This document shows positions 1 through 5,381 of a stretch of 7,494 nt of DNA, piece after piece; positions within the stretch are counted from its first letter, which is position 1; each line of letters starts with the position of its first letter. Location of the stretch: assembly GCA_021154065.1 (NCBI GenBank), contig JAJKJG010000244.1, positions 1 to 7,494 on the forward strand. The letters are read 5' to 3'. The notes under the pieces were generated by a model. That model was not told the origin of the DNA. It saw only the letters and a list, made by a program, of their open reading frames with translations, and made no database searches. The position numbers and the translations under genes were made by a program. This DNA is from Methylobacterium sp. GTDB lineage: Bacteria; Pseudomonadota; Alphaproteobacteria; Rhizobiales; Beijerinckiaceae.

Positions 1-7
1 GAGCGCG

Positions 8-58
8 CCCCTCACCCGGTCCGCTTCCGCGGACTCGACCTCTCCCTCCGGGAGAGGT
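8..58. repeat. Compound palindromic intergenic repeat, copy A
   Basis: This element lies just beyond the 3' end of the minus-strand protease. On the minus strand it reads as a CCTCTCCC/GGGAGAGG hairpin, then a GTCCGC/GCGGAC hairpin, then CCGGGTGAGGGG. The same layout recurs at 4792-4851 and 4926-4982 with a different but still self-complementary middle stem. It has no long T-run, so it is not a classical intrinsic terminator, although its place at a gene's 3' end suits transcript termination or 3'-end protection. The repeat type resembles dispersed repeats common in Rhizobiales genomes; that part is from memory of the family. Confidence 0.8.
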
Positions 59-61
59 GAA

Positions 62-847
62 TCACTCCCACCTCGCCTTGCGCCCCCACGCCGCGAGCGT
101 GCGGTCGATCCACTCCCGCTGTGGGCCGAGGAGCACGCCTTGCGAGTACCTGCCGCAGGCGCCGCTCTTCTTGTCGCCGACCCAGGTGGTGATCGCAAAC
201 ACCGCCCCGCCTTGCGCCACCGGCCCGCCTGAATCGCCCATGCAGGCGCCGGCGCGCCCGCCGCCTTCGGCCCAGATCAGGATGGTGCTGCGGCCGTAAG
301 GCTCGGCGACCGGCAGCTCCGCCGTGCGGAAGGTGCCGCTCGAGCGCGCGTCGCCCTCCTTGGCGACGCCGTAGCCGCCGAAGGTGACGCGCGCCGGCGC
401 CGACGGGTTTGCGGCCGAGAGCTTCGCGACCGCGAAGCGGTCGGGCAGGTTCTGCGGCAGGCGGATGAGCGCGAGGTCGATCGAGCGCCGCCGCGCCTCG
501 ACCGCCTTGGCGTCATAGCCCGGGTGGATCGCCTTCGCGGCGGGCTCGACGAGCTCCGGCGCGCCGTCCTCGCCGCGCCAATGCACCCGATGCTGGCCGG
601 CGCCCGCCGCGCAATGGCCGGCCGTCAAGACCACGTCGGCCGCGACGATCACGGCCGAGCACATTCCGCCCTTCGACGACAGCACCATCACCGCCTCGCG
701 CGCGAGCGGCGCGGCGCTCTCCTGCCCGCCGACGAACGCCTGAGCGGGAGCGGCGAGGAAGGCGGCAACTAGTGCGGCCCCGATCCACACGCTGTCGTTC
801 CGGGGCTTCGCGAAGCGAAGAACCCGGAACCCACGAGCAGGCTCCAT
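62..847 (-). CDS. Secreted trypsin-like serine protease (S1 family)
   Basis: The product is a chymotrypsin-fold endopeptidase, probably exported. Numbering from the longest possible start (913), the catalytic triad is His100 in TAGHC, Asp146 in SIDLALIRL and Ser228 in GDSGGP. Cys85/Cys101 and Cys224/Cys253 could form the two disulfides usual in the family. A hydrophobic segment (residues 42-56) followed by AQA resembles a signal peptide with cleavage before FVGG, the equivalent of the trypsin IVGG mature N-terminus, so it may be made as a secreted zymogen. The start is uncertain. Upstream of codon 42 the reading frame runs through a palindromic repeat (793-905). Candidate starts are ATG 913, ATG 865, ATG 847 and GTG 790, none with a strong ribosome binding site. 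I chose 847 because it gives a basic leader before the hydrophobic core. The gene is antisense to the tail cluster and sits where the capsid gene normally precedes g6. Substrate is unknown, and no link to the particle is shown. Confidence 0.9.
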   Translation of the reverse strand: MEPARGFRVLRFAKPRNDSVWIGAALVAAFLAAPAQAFVGGQESAAPLAREAVMVLSSKGGMCSAVIVAADVVLTAGHCAAGAGQHRVHWRGEDGAPELVEPAAKAIHPGYDAKAVEARRRSIDLALIRLPQNLPDRFAVAKLSAANPSAPARVTFGGYGVAKEGDARSSGTFRTAELPVAEPYGRSTILIWAEGGGRAGACMGDSGGPVAQGGAVFAITTWVGDKKSGACGRYSQGVLLGPQREWIDRTLAAWGRKARWE

Positions 848-905
848 CGATCCAGTCCGTTTCATGGGTTCCGGGCTCATGCCTTCGGCATGCCCCGGAA
901 TGACA
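793..905. repeat. REP-like inverted doublet overlapping the protease 5' end
   Basis: Two 44-base arms (793-836 and 862-905) are imperfect reverse complements separated by 25 bases. Each arm also folds on itself: an outer CCGGG/CCCGG stem encloses an inner stem, which is CTTCGC/GCGAAG in the left arm and ATGCC/GGCAT in the right arm. The inner stems differ in sequence but both remain paired. That is what one expects of a structured REP-type element present as an inverted pair (a BIME-like unit). No REP-associated transposase is in the window. The element lies between the protease and g6 and can be read as the N-terminal leader of the protease. Confidence 0.85.
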
Positions 906-939
906 GCTCGCATTTTTCAACCGCTCCCCGAGAAATCCG

Positions 940-1503
940 ATGATTCCACTACTCATCGCCGGTCCCGCCGTCGAGCCCGTGACGCTTGCGGAGATGCGCG
1001 CCTATCTGCGCCTCGACGACGATGCCGAGGACGACCTCGTCGCGGCGCTCATCAAGGCGGCGCGGCTTGTCGTCGAGGCGGCGGCGGGACGCCAGCTCGT
1101 CGAGCAGAGCTGGCGGCTGACGCTCGACCGCTGGGCGTGCGGGCGCGCCGTGCTCCTGCCGCTGTCGCCGCTGATCCGCATCGACCGCATCCGCGTCTAC
1201 GACCGGTTGGGCGCGCCACAGGATCTCGCGGCGGCGCTCTATCGCGCCGAGCGCGCGAGCGACCCGCCCCCCATCCTCGTCGAGAGCGCCGCGCCCGAGC
1301 CCGGGCTCGCGGCGCAAGGCATCGAGATCGACATCGTCGTCGGCTTCGGGCCGGCCGCCGGCGACGTGCCGCCGCCGCTCGCTCAGAGCGTGCGCATGCT
1401 CGTCGCGCGCTGGTTCGAGAACCGCGGCGACGCGCCCGCCGACCTGACGCTGCCGGCCGAAATCGCCGCCCTCGTCGCGCCCTATCGGAGGATGCGGCTG
1501 TGA
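940..1503 (+). CDS. Head-tail connector protein (RcGTA g6-like)
   Basis: The 187-residue product resembles the phage head-tail connector family (HK97 gp6-like / phiE125 gp8-type), which forms a ring below the portal to which the head-tail adaptor binds. Family-like features are the N-terminal segment PVTLAEMRAYLRLDDDAEDD (about residues 14-33), followed by a helix and a VEAAAGRQL stretch, a central segment beginning SWRLTLDRW, a region of SPLIRIDRIRVYD, and a C-terminal helix near LARWFENRG ending APYRRMRL. The ATG at 940 is the only sensible start, directly before IPLLIAGPAVEPVTL; its ribosome binding site is weak. The stop overlaps the GTG start of the next gene. This is the first tail-cluster gene in the window, and no capsid gene precedes it here. 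Confidence 0.9.
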   Translation: MIPLLIAGPAVEPVTLAEMRAYLRLDDDAEDDLVAALIKAARLVVEAAAGRQLVEQSWRLTLDRWACGRAVLLPLSPLIRIDRIRVYDRLGAPQDLAAALYRAERASDPPPILVESAAPEPGLAAQGIEIDIVVGFGPAAGDVPPPLAQSVRMLVARWFENRGDAPADLTLPAEIAALVAPYRRMRL

Positions 1504-1841
1504 GCACATCCGCGAAACCCATCCCGATCGGCGCCCGCGGGCGCCGTTTTGTTTTGGAGCTGCCGCTCGAGAGCCCGGACGGGTTCGGCGGCGTCGTCCG
1601 CACCTATGCGGCGGGGCCGCAGCTGTGGCGCGCGATCGAGCTTTTGCGCGGCGACGAGCGCGTTCGCGCCGCGCACTCCGAGCAGGCGGTCACGCATCGC
1701 GTCACGCTGCGCTACCGCGACGGCGTCACCGCCGCGATGCGGCTCGTGCGCGGCCTGCGCCGCTTCGCGATCAGGAGCGCGGCCGACCCCGACGGCAGCC
1801 GGCGCGAGCTCGTCTGCCTCGTCGAGGAGATCTCGCCATGA
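1500..1841 (+). CDS. Head-tail adaptor / head closure protein (RcGTA g7-like)
   Basis: The 113-residue protein is identified mainly by position between g6 and g8 and by its resemblance to the phage head-tail joining family (SPP1 gp16-like), which closes the head and attaches the tail. Seen directly: a basic N-terminus (GARGRRFVLELPLES), a WRAIELLRGDERVRAAHSEQ segment similar to the family's substitution-rich central strand region, then THRVTLRYRDGV and a C-terminal RRELVCLVEEISP, as expected of the small beta-barrel fold. The reading frame is open far upstream, but the GTG at 1500 overlaps the g6 stop in a GTGA arrangement and gives the expected family length; upstream residues are an arginine-rich shadow of g6. 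Its stop overlaps the next ATG by 4 bases. Confidence 0.85.
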   Translation: MSTSAKPIPIGARGRRFVLELPLESPDGFGGVVRTYAAGPQLWRAIELLRGDERVRAAHSEQAVTHRVTLRYRDGVTAAMRLVRGLRRFAIRSAADPDGSRRELVCLVEEISP

Positions 1842-2248
1842 GCGGCCCGATCCTGGCGCTGCGCGCCGCGATCCTGGCGCATCTCTTAGGCGACGCCGAG
1901 CTCGCCGCGCTGATGGGCGGGGCCGTGCGTCTCTACGACGAGCCGCCGCGCGCGGCGGAGCCGGTCTACGCGGTGTTCGGCGACGCCGCGGCCCGCGACT
2001 GGTCGAGCGACGGCGGCCGCGGTCACGAGCACGCGCTCGCGATCGTCGTATGGGCGAAATCCGGCAGCGCCAAGACGGCGCTCGCCGTGGCCGAGCGCAT
2101 GGCCGATCTCCTGCACGACGCGAGCCTCGCGCTTGCAGGCCACCGCCTCGTGCTCATCCGCGCGACTGCGATCGAGGCCGACCGCGACGACAAGACCAAC
2201 CTCGCCCGGGCGACGATGCGCCTGGGGGCCCTGACGGAAGTTCTCTAG
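1838..2248 (+). CDS. Tail terminator protein, DUF3168 family (RcGTA g8-like)
   Basis: This 136-residue protein matches the DUF3168 family, which caps the tail tube and joins it to the head. It begins with a helical ILALRAAILAHLLGDAELAALMGG segment (partial motif positions about 5-28), followed by RLYDEPPRAAEPVYAVFG at about 31-48, the conserved strand pair of the family. A C-terminal region follows with LADLLHD-like helix and RLVLIRATAIEADRDDKTNLA ending in a strand (RATMRLGALTEVL). Start ATG 1838 overlaps the g7 stop (ATGA), supporting translational coupling. It is followed by a 28-base gap to the major tail protein gene. Confidence 0.87.
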   Translation: MSGPILALRAAILAHLLGDAELAALMGGAVRLYDEPPRAAEPVYAVFGDAAARDWSSDGGRGHEHALAIVVWAKSGSAKTALAVAERMADLLHDASLALAGHRLVLIRATAIEADRDDKTNLARATMRLGALTEVL

Positions 2249-2264
2249 CCCGCATCCGATCGAC

Positions 2265-2269
2265 AAGGA
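2265..2269 (+). promoter_or_regulatory. Ribosome binding site of the major tail protein gene
   Basis: AAGGA lies 7 bases before the ATG at 2277. It is stronger than those of g6 to g8, which suits the high copy number of the tail tube protein. Confidence 0.6.
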
Positions 2270-2276
2270 ACGCATC

Positions 2277-2687
2277 ATGCCCGCTCAGAAAGGCAAGGAC
2301 CTTCTCATCAAGATCGCCGACGGCGCCGGTGGCTTCGTCACCGTGGCGGGCTTGCGCACGCGCCAGCTCGCCTTCAATGCCGAGGCCGTCGACGTGACGA
2401 ACGCCGAATCGGCCGGGCGCTGGCGCGAGCTCCTCGGCGAGGCCGGCGTGCGCCGCGCCGCCGTCACCGGCGCCGGCGTGTTCAAGGACGAGACCTCGGA
2501 CGCGCGCCTGCGCCAGGTGTTCTTCGACGGCGCGATCGAGAGCTACGAGATCGTCGTGCCGGATTTCGGCCGCATCGCCGGCCCGTTCCAGATCACCGCC
2601 CTCGAATATCGCGGCGACCACGCCGGCGAGGTCACCTTCGAGATGGCCTTCGAGAGCGCCGGCGCGCTGACGTTCACGGCGATCTGA
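2277..2687 (+). CDS. Major tail protein, TP901-1 family (RcGTA g9-like)
   Basis: The 136-residue protein forms the tail tube by stacking of ring-shaped oligomers. It has the characteristic opening MPAQKGKDLLIKI, then a GFVTVAGLRTRQLAFN strand region, DVTNAESAGRWRELL (about residues 39-53), and GAGVFKDETSDARLR with DGAIESYEIVVPDFG toward the middle and a C-terminal GEVTFEMAFESAGALTFTAI; these are hallmarks of the TP901-1 major tail family. AAGGA at 2265-2269 lies 7 bases before the ATG and fixes the start. In RcGTA-type clusters it is followed directly by g10; here a methyltransferase gene starts 8 bases after its stop. Confidence 0.92.
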   Translation: MPAQKGKDLLIKIADGAGGFVTVAGLRTRQLAFNAEAVDVTNAESAGRWRELLGEAGVRRAAVTGAGVFKDETSDARLRQVFFDGAIESYEIVVPDFGRIAGPFQITALEYRGDHAGEVTFEMAFESAGALTFTAI

Positions 2688-2695
2688 GCAAATGC

Positions 2696-3595
2696 ATGGA
2701 CAGGTCCGAGCTTGGGGTGCAAGCTTTCGATCTCCAGCCCGCGTCCCCGGAGAGGCCGGTGTCCAGAGTCATCGAGGATCGCGTCGCGCAGCACTACACG
2801 CACGGCGAGCTGGAGCGCGCCATCCTCGACGCCGTCGTGGCATCCGGAAAGGATCCCGAGCGCTTGGCGCCAGCGGATCTCGGGCCGGTCGACGAATTCC
2901 ACGTCGGCGGCCGCCAGGCGACCACGGATTTCGCGGCGTATCTGCCGTTCAGGGACGGCAGTCACCTCCTGGACATTGGTTCCGGGCTCGGGGGCGGGTC
3001 GCGGTATTTCGCCGATGCTCGCGGCTGCCGCGTCACCGGCATCGACCTCACTGAGGAATACGTCCGTACCGCGGAGGCGCTCACCCGCCGCGTGGGCTTG
3101 AGCGAGCGGGTCTCCTATCGGCAGGGCAGCGCCCTCGAACTGCCTTTTGCCGATCGCAGTTTCGACGGCGCCTACATGCTGCACGTAGGCATGAACATCG
3201 AGGACAAGGGTAAGCTTTTCGCCGAGGTCGCGCGCGTTCTGAAGCCCGCCGCCACTTTCGGAATCTACGACATCATGCGGATTGGAAAAGGTGAATTGGC
3301 GTTTCCCGTGCCCTGGGCCGCAAGCCCGGAGACGAGCTTCCTGCAAGGCCCCGCCGACTATCGGCGGCTGCTTGAGGGGGCTGGTTTCACGATTATCCAC
3401 GAGCGGAGCCGGCGCGACTTCGCGATCGCGTTCTTCAACGACCTGCGGGCCCGCGCGGCGGCGAACGGTGGCCCGCCGCCGCTCGGCCTCCAGATTCTGA
3501 TGGGCCAAACGGCGGGCCAGAAGGTCGCGAACATGATCGCCAACATCGAAGGTGGCCTGATCGCCCCGACGGAGCTCGTCGCGCGGGCGAGCTGA
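2696..3595 (+). CDS. Class I SAM-dependent methyltransferase inserted between g9 and g10
   Basis: The 299-residue protein has a complete class I methyltransferase core. The SAM-binding motif I is LLDIGSGLGGGS (91-102), the acidic ribose-binding residue is Asp117 in GIDLTEEY, and the following motifs are GSALELPF (144-151), SFDGAYMLHVGMNI (155-168) and EVARVLKP (177-184). The N-terminal helical part (AQHYTHGELERAI, 31-43) and VDEFHVGGRQAT (65-76) resemble UbiE/sarcosine-dimethylglycine-type enzymes acting on small molecules. No DNA-methyltransferase catalytic motif such as DPPY is present. Substrate is unknown. ATG 2696 is chosen because it follows the g9 stop by 8 bases; the site has no clear ribosome binding site, so it may depend on coupling. 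Stretches such as 3241-3300 (about 53 percent GC) are far less GC-rich than the neighbouring tail genes, suggesting acquisition from elsewhere. It is not part of the standard RcGTA gene set. Confidence 0.9.
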   Translation: MDRSELGVQAFDLQPASPERPVSRVIEDRVAQHYTHGELERAILDAVVASGKDPERLAPADLGPVDEFHVGGRQATTDFAAYLPFRDGSHLLDIGSGLGGGSRYFADARGCRVTGIDLTEEYVRTAEALTRRVGLSERVSYRQGSALELPFADRSFDGAYMLHVGMNIEDKGKLFAEVARVLKPAATFGIYDIMRIGKGELAFPVPWAASPETSFLQGPADYRRLLEGAGFTIIHERSRRDFAIAFFNDLRARAAANGGPPPLGLQILMGQTAGQKVANMIANIEGGLIAPTELVARAS

Positions 3596-3605
3596 GCCCC
3601 GTCCA

Positions 3606-3633
3606 GCTCCGCGTTGGCGAGCCGCGGCGGAGC
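3606..3633 (+). other. Small hairpin downstream of the methyltransferase gene
   Basis: GCTCCGC (3606-3612) pairs exactly with GCGGAGC (3627-3633) around a 14-base loop, 10 bases after the methyltransferase stop. No T-run follows, so it is not a typical terminator; it may be an attenuator or processing site, or chance in GC-rich DNA. Confidence 0.35.
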
Positions 3634-3643
3634 CGAACATTCC

Positions 3644-3649
3644 AAGGAG
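3644..3649 (+). promoter_or_regulatory. Ribosome binding site fixing the g10 start
   Basis: AAGGAG lies 6 bases before the ATG at 3656. It selects MPNPRRGEV as the g10 start over the ATG at 3614, which lacks a comparable site. Confidence 0.8.
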
Positions 3650-3655
3650 TCATTC

Positions 3656-3997
3656 ATGCCCAATCCCCGCCGCGGCGAGGTCGCGGTCGAGCTCGGGGGC
3701 AAGCGCCACGCGCTCTGCCTGACCCTCGGCGCGCTGGCCGAGCTCGAGCATGCTTTCGGCGTCACCGACCTGGCGGCGCTCGGCGAGCGCTTCGCCGGCG
3801 GGCGTCTCTCGGCGCGCGACCTCCTGACGCTGCTCGCGGTGGCGCTGCGCGGCGGCGGGCATGCGCTCACCGACGAGGAGGTCGCGGCGCTACCGCTCGA
3901 CGGCGGCATCGAGACGCTCGCCGACGCGCTCGGCGATTGCCTCGCCGCCGCATTCGGGAGCGCCCCGGCAAACCCTCCGGAGCCGCAGGCGCCGTGA
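3656..3997 (+). CDS. Gene transfer agent family protein / tail assembly chaperone (RcGTA g10-like)
   Basis: The 113-residue protein matches the RcGTA g10 family (phage tail assembly chaperone class), thought to guide the tape measure and tail tube during assembly and to be absent from the mature particle. Visible family features are MPNPRRGEVAVELGGKRHAL (residues 1-20, a two-strand start), LTLGALAELEHAFGVTDLAAL (about 22-42), the ARDLLTLLAVALRGGGHALT helix and loop (56-75) and DALGDCLAAAF near the C-terminus. The ATG at 3656 has a good AAGGAG site. Its stop overlaps the g10.1 GTG by 4 bases. The methyltransferase separates it from g9. Confidence 0.88.
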   Translation: MPNPRRGEVAVELGGKRHALCLTLGALAELEHAFGVTDLAALGERFAGGRLSARDLLTLLAVALRGGGHALTDEEVAALPLDGGIETLADALGDCLAAAFGSAPANPPEPQAP

Positions 3998-4191
3998 GCG
4001 AGCCGTCGCCCTTCCCGTGGGATGAGGCGATGGCGTTCGGCCTCGGCCGCCTGCGGTGGAGCCCGCAAGAGTTCTGGCGCGCGACGCCGCGCGAGCTCGC
4101 CGCGGCCGCACAGGGCCTGCGCGGCGGCGCGCCGGTCGCTGCGCCGAGCGCGCGCGACCTCGCCGCGCTGATGCAGGCCTTTCCGGATTAG
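3994..4191 (+). CDS. Phage tail assembly chaperone, Rcc01693-like (g10.1)
   Basis: The 65-residue protein starts VSEPSPFPWDEAMAFGLGRL and continues with RWSPQEFWRATPRELAAAAQG, the signature of the short tail assembly chaperone found between g10 and the tape measure in GTA clusters (formerly DUF2376). Start GTG 3994 overlaps the g10 stop (GTGA), and the same frame is open further upstream. A two-protein chaperone made by frameshifting is common in phages, but no convincing slippery heptamer is visible; the GTGA overlap suffices to explain expression. It ends 13 bases before the tape measure start. Confidence 0.85.
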   Translation: MSEPSPFPWDEAMAFGLGRLRWSPQEFWRATPRELAAAAQGLRGGAPVAAPSARDLAALMQAFPD

Positions 4192-4193
4192 AC

Positions 4194-4200
4194 AAAGGTG
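4194..4200 (+). promoter_or_regulatory. Ribosome binding site of the tape measure gene
   Basis: AAAGGTG lies 4 bases upstream of the ATG at 4205 and is close to the anti-Shine-Dalgarno consensus. Confidence 0.6.
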
Positions 4201-4204
4201 AGCC

Positions 4205-4786
4205 ATGCCCGACACCACAGCCCTCGACCAGGACCTCGAGCGCCGCCAGCGACAGCTCGAGCAGCTCGACCGGCTGGCGCAGCGTTTCGGAACCTCGCTC
4301 TCGACCGCCTTCGCCAAGAACGCCGCCGACGGAAGGCGGCTCGACGACGTGCTGAATTCGGTCGGCCGCACGCTCGTCAACGCCAGCCTGCGCGCCGCCC
4401 TGAAGCCGCTGCGCAGCGGCCTCACGGCGCTGTTCAAGAGCACGCTCGCGAGCGGCGACGGCGACGCGACCGCACTCGCCAAGGGTGGCGTCATCGCCCG
4501 CGGCCAGGTGATGCCCTTCGCGAAGGGCGGCGTCGTCGCGGCGCCGACCTACTTCCCGCTCGCCCGCGGCATGGGACTGATGGGCGAGGCGGGCTCGGAA
4601 GCGGTGATGCCGCTCGCCCGCGGTCCCGACGGCCGCCTCGGCGTCAGTGCCGCCGGCGCGAGCGCGCGCCCGGTGCAGGTGACGGTCAACATCGCGACGC
4701 CCGATGCCGACAGCTTCCGCCGCTCCGAGGCGCAGGTCGCGGCAGCGCTGGCGCGGGCGGTGGCGCGTGGGCAGCGCGGGCTGTGA
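4205..4786 (+). CDS. Short tail tape measure protein (RcGTA g11-like)
   Basis: The 193-residue protein sets tail length and is likely to occupy the tail lumen. Its N-terminal half (MPDTTALDQDLERRQRQLEQ onward, residues 1-60) is a predicted helix/coiled coil. A glycine-rich centre with repeated AKGGV (about 97 and 107) is followed by the conserved RGMGLMGEAGSEAVMPL near 125-142, a hallmark of the C-terminal region of tape measure proteins, then PVQVTVNI. It is far shorter than siphophage tape measures, which fits the very short tails of GTA particles. Start ATG 4205 is supported by AAAGGTG. It is followed by a repeat-rich non-coding stretch and an antisense gene before g12. Confidence 0.9.
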   Translation: MPDTTALDQDLERRQRQLEQLDRLAQRFGTSLSTAFAKNAADGRRLDDVLNSVGRTLVNASLRAALKPLRSGLTALFKSTLASGDGDATALAKGGVIARGQVMPFAKGGVVAAPTYFPLARGMGLMGEAGSEAVMPLARGPDGRLGVSAAGASARPVQVTVNIATPDADSFRRSEAQVAAALARAVARGQRGL

Positions 4787-4791
4787 CCTTC

Positions 4792-4851
4792 ACCTCTCCC
4801 TCCGGGAGAGGTCGAGTCGCGCCTCAAGGCGCGACCGGGTGAGGGGTTACG
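4792..4851. repeat. Compound palindromic repeat, copy B
   Basis: It starts 5 bases after the tape measure stop. It consists of a CCTCTCCC/GGGAGAGG hairpin, a GTCGCGCC/GGCGCGAC hairpin with TCAA loop, and CCGGGTGAGGGGTTACG. It is inverted relative to copies A and C. Together B and C form arms of about 57-60 bases with a 74-base spacer, able to fold as a large stem. The final GGGTGAGG could also pair with the first CCTCTCCC arm with one mismatch. Confidence 0.85.
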
Positions 4852-4886
4852 CCCTCACCACAGAGAGTTCCGGTTCTTGCCTGCTA

Positions 4887-4902
4887 TCTCCCTAAGAGGA
4901 GA
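4887..4902. repeat. Small hairpin in the spacer between copies B and C
   Basis: TCTCC (4887-4891) pairs with GGAGA (4898-4902) and GAAAATCG follows on the plus strand. It resembles a degenerate first hairpin of the neighbouring repeats. No T-run follows on either strand. The rest of the 4852-4925 spacer is less GC-rich than the genes around it, and I see no gene in it. Confidence 0.4.
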
Positions 4903-4925
4903 GAAAATCGCTTCATCGGATAGGC

Positions 4926-4982
4926 CGTAACCCCTCACCCGGTGCGCCTCCGGCGCACTCGACCTCTCCCTCCGGGAGAGGT
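4926..4982. repeat. Compound palindromic repeat, copy C
   Basis: On the minus strand it reads as CCTCTCCC with its hairpin partner, a GTGCGCC/GGCGCAC hairpin with a GGA loop, then CCGGGTGAGGGGTTACG. It ends 4 bases before the stop codon of the antisense DUF465 gene, so copies B and C lie between two convergent genes. The middle stem differs from copies A and B but stays self-complementary. Confidence 0.85.
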
Positions 4983-4986
4983 TGGC

Positions 4987-5298
4987 TCAGAACCCGCCGC
5001 GCATGCGCGGCGCGTCGACCCGCTCGCGGTTGCGCGGCGACGCCTCGCCGGCGGTCTTTTCCGCGCCGTCGAGCATCTGCGCGATCTCGTCCTTGAGGCG
5101 CACGCGGCGGCGCTTGAGTTCCTCCTCGACGTCCTCGGAGGTCGGCTCGACCCGCGTTTCGACGCGGTGAATCTCGCGGTTGAGCTCGTTGTATTCCTCG
5201 ACGAGGCGGGCGAAGCGGTTGTTCGACGTCTTCAGCGCGTGCATCCGCTCGGCCATTCCGGGGAAGTCCTCGTCGAGCTGGTTCGGGGTGTGGCTCAT
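4987..5298 (-). CDS. DUF465 / YdcH-family small coiled-coil protein
   Basis: The product is a 103-residue protein matching the DUF465 (YdcH) family, small alpha-helical proteins of unknown function found widely in proteobacteria. The core reads MSHTPNQLDEDFPGMAERMH, then NNRFARLVEEYNELNREIHRVET and EELKRRRVRLKDEIAQML, a helical hairpin/coiled coil rich in Arg and Glu. About 30 residues of low-complexity C-terminal extension follow, ending APRMRGGF. The start ATG at 5298 is fixed by a near-perfect AAGGAGG (5304-5310); the ATG at 5334 has no such support. The gene runs against the GTA operon, between the tape measure and g12, and converges on the tape measure across the inverted repeats. It is a host-type gene not found in the standard GTA set. 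Its 83-base divergent gap to g12 (5299-5381) may hold promoters for both genes, but no clear motif is seen. Confidence 0.88.
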   Translation of the reverse strand: MSHTPNQLDEDFPGMAERMHALKTSNNRFARLVEEYNELNREIHRVETRVEPTSEDVEEELKRRRVRLKDEIAQMLDGAEKTAGEASPRNRERVDAPRMRGGF

Positions 5299-5303
5299 CC
5301 GTT

Positions 5304-5310
5304 CCTCCTT
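5304..5310 (-). promoter_or_regulatory. Strong ribosome binding site of the DUF465 gene
   Basis: On the minus strand AAGGAGG lies 5 bases before the ATG at 5298. It chooses this start over the upstream ATG at 5334. Confidence 0.85.
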
Positions 5311-5381
5311 CGGGATCCCGCGTCCCTCGGTCAACGCGCCCTCGCCCTTTCAGTTCGATTGCCCACCGGAGGCTTCGCGGC

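Noticed and set aside
864..1499. Upstream extension of the g7 reading frame (open from 864)
   Set aside because: Arginine-rich translation antisense in character to known folds and overlapping the well-supported g6 gene in another frame; the GTG at 1500 gives the correct g7 length.
2696..3595. Methyltransferase as a DNA-modifying enzyme of a defence system
   Set aside because: No DPPY/NPPY or PC catalytic motif and no restriction or specificity gene nearby; motifs fit small-molecule methyltransferases.
2543..3640. Long minus-strand frame (365 codons) opposite the methyltransferase
   Set aside because: It lies opposite a gene with clear SAM-binding motifs, has no recognisable domain, and long antisense frames are expected in such GC-rich DNA.
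3358..4494. Minus-strand frame of 378 codons over g10 to g11
   Set aside because: Low-complexity serine, alanine and arginine translation opposite three recognised tail genes.
4792..4851. Classical rho-independent terminator after the tape measure gene
   Set aside because: The hairpins are strong but no T-run follows on either strand, so only a looser 3'-end role is suggested.
4792..4982. Repeats as a CRISPR array or as terminal inverted repeats of an insertion sequence
   Set aside because: No regular direct repeats and spacers, no transposase, and the 74-base interval holds no gene.
5299..5381. Sigma-70-like promoter in the divergent gap
   Set aside because: No well-spaced -35/-10 pair is convincing by eye in this GC-rich sequence.
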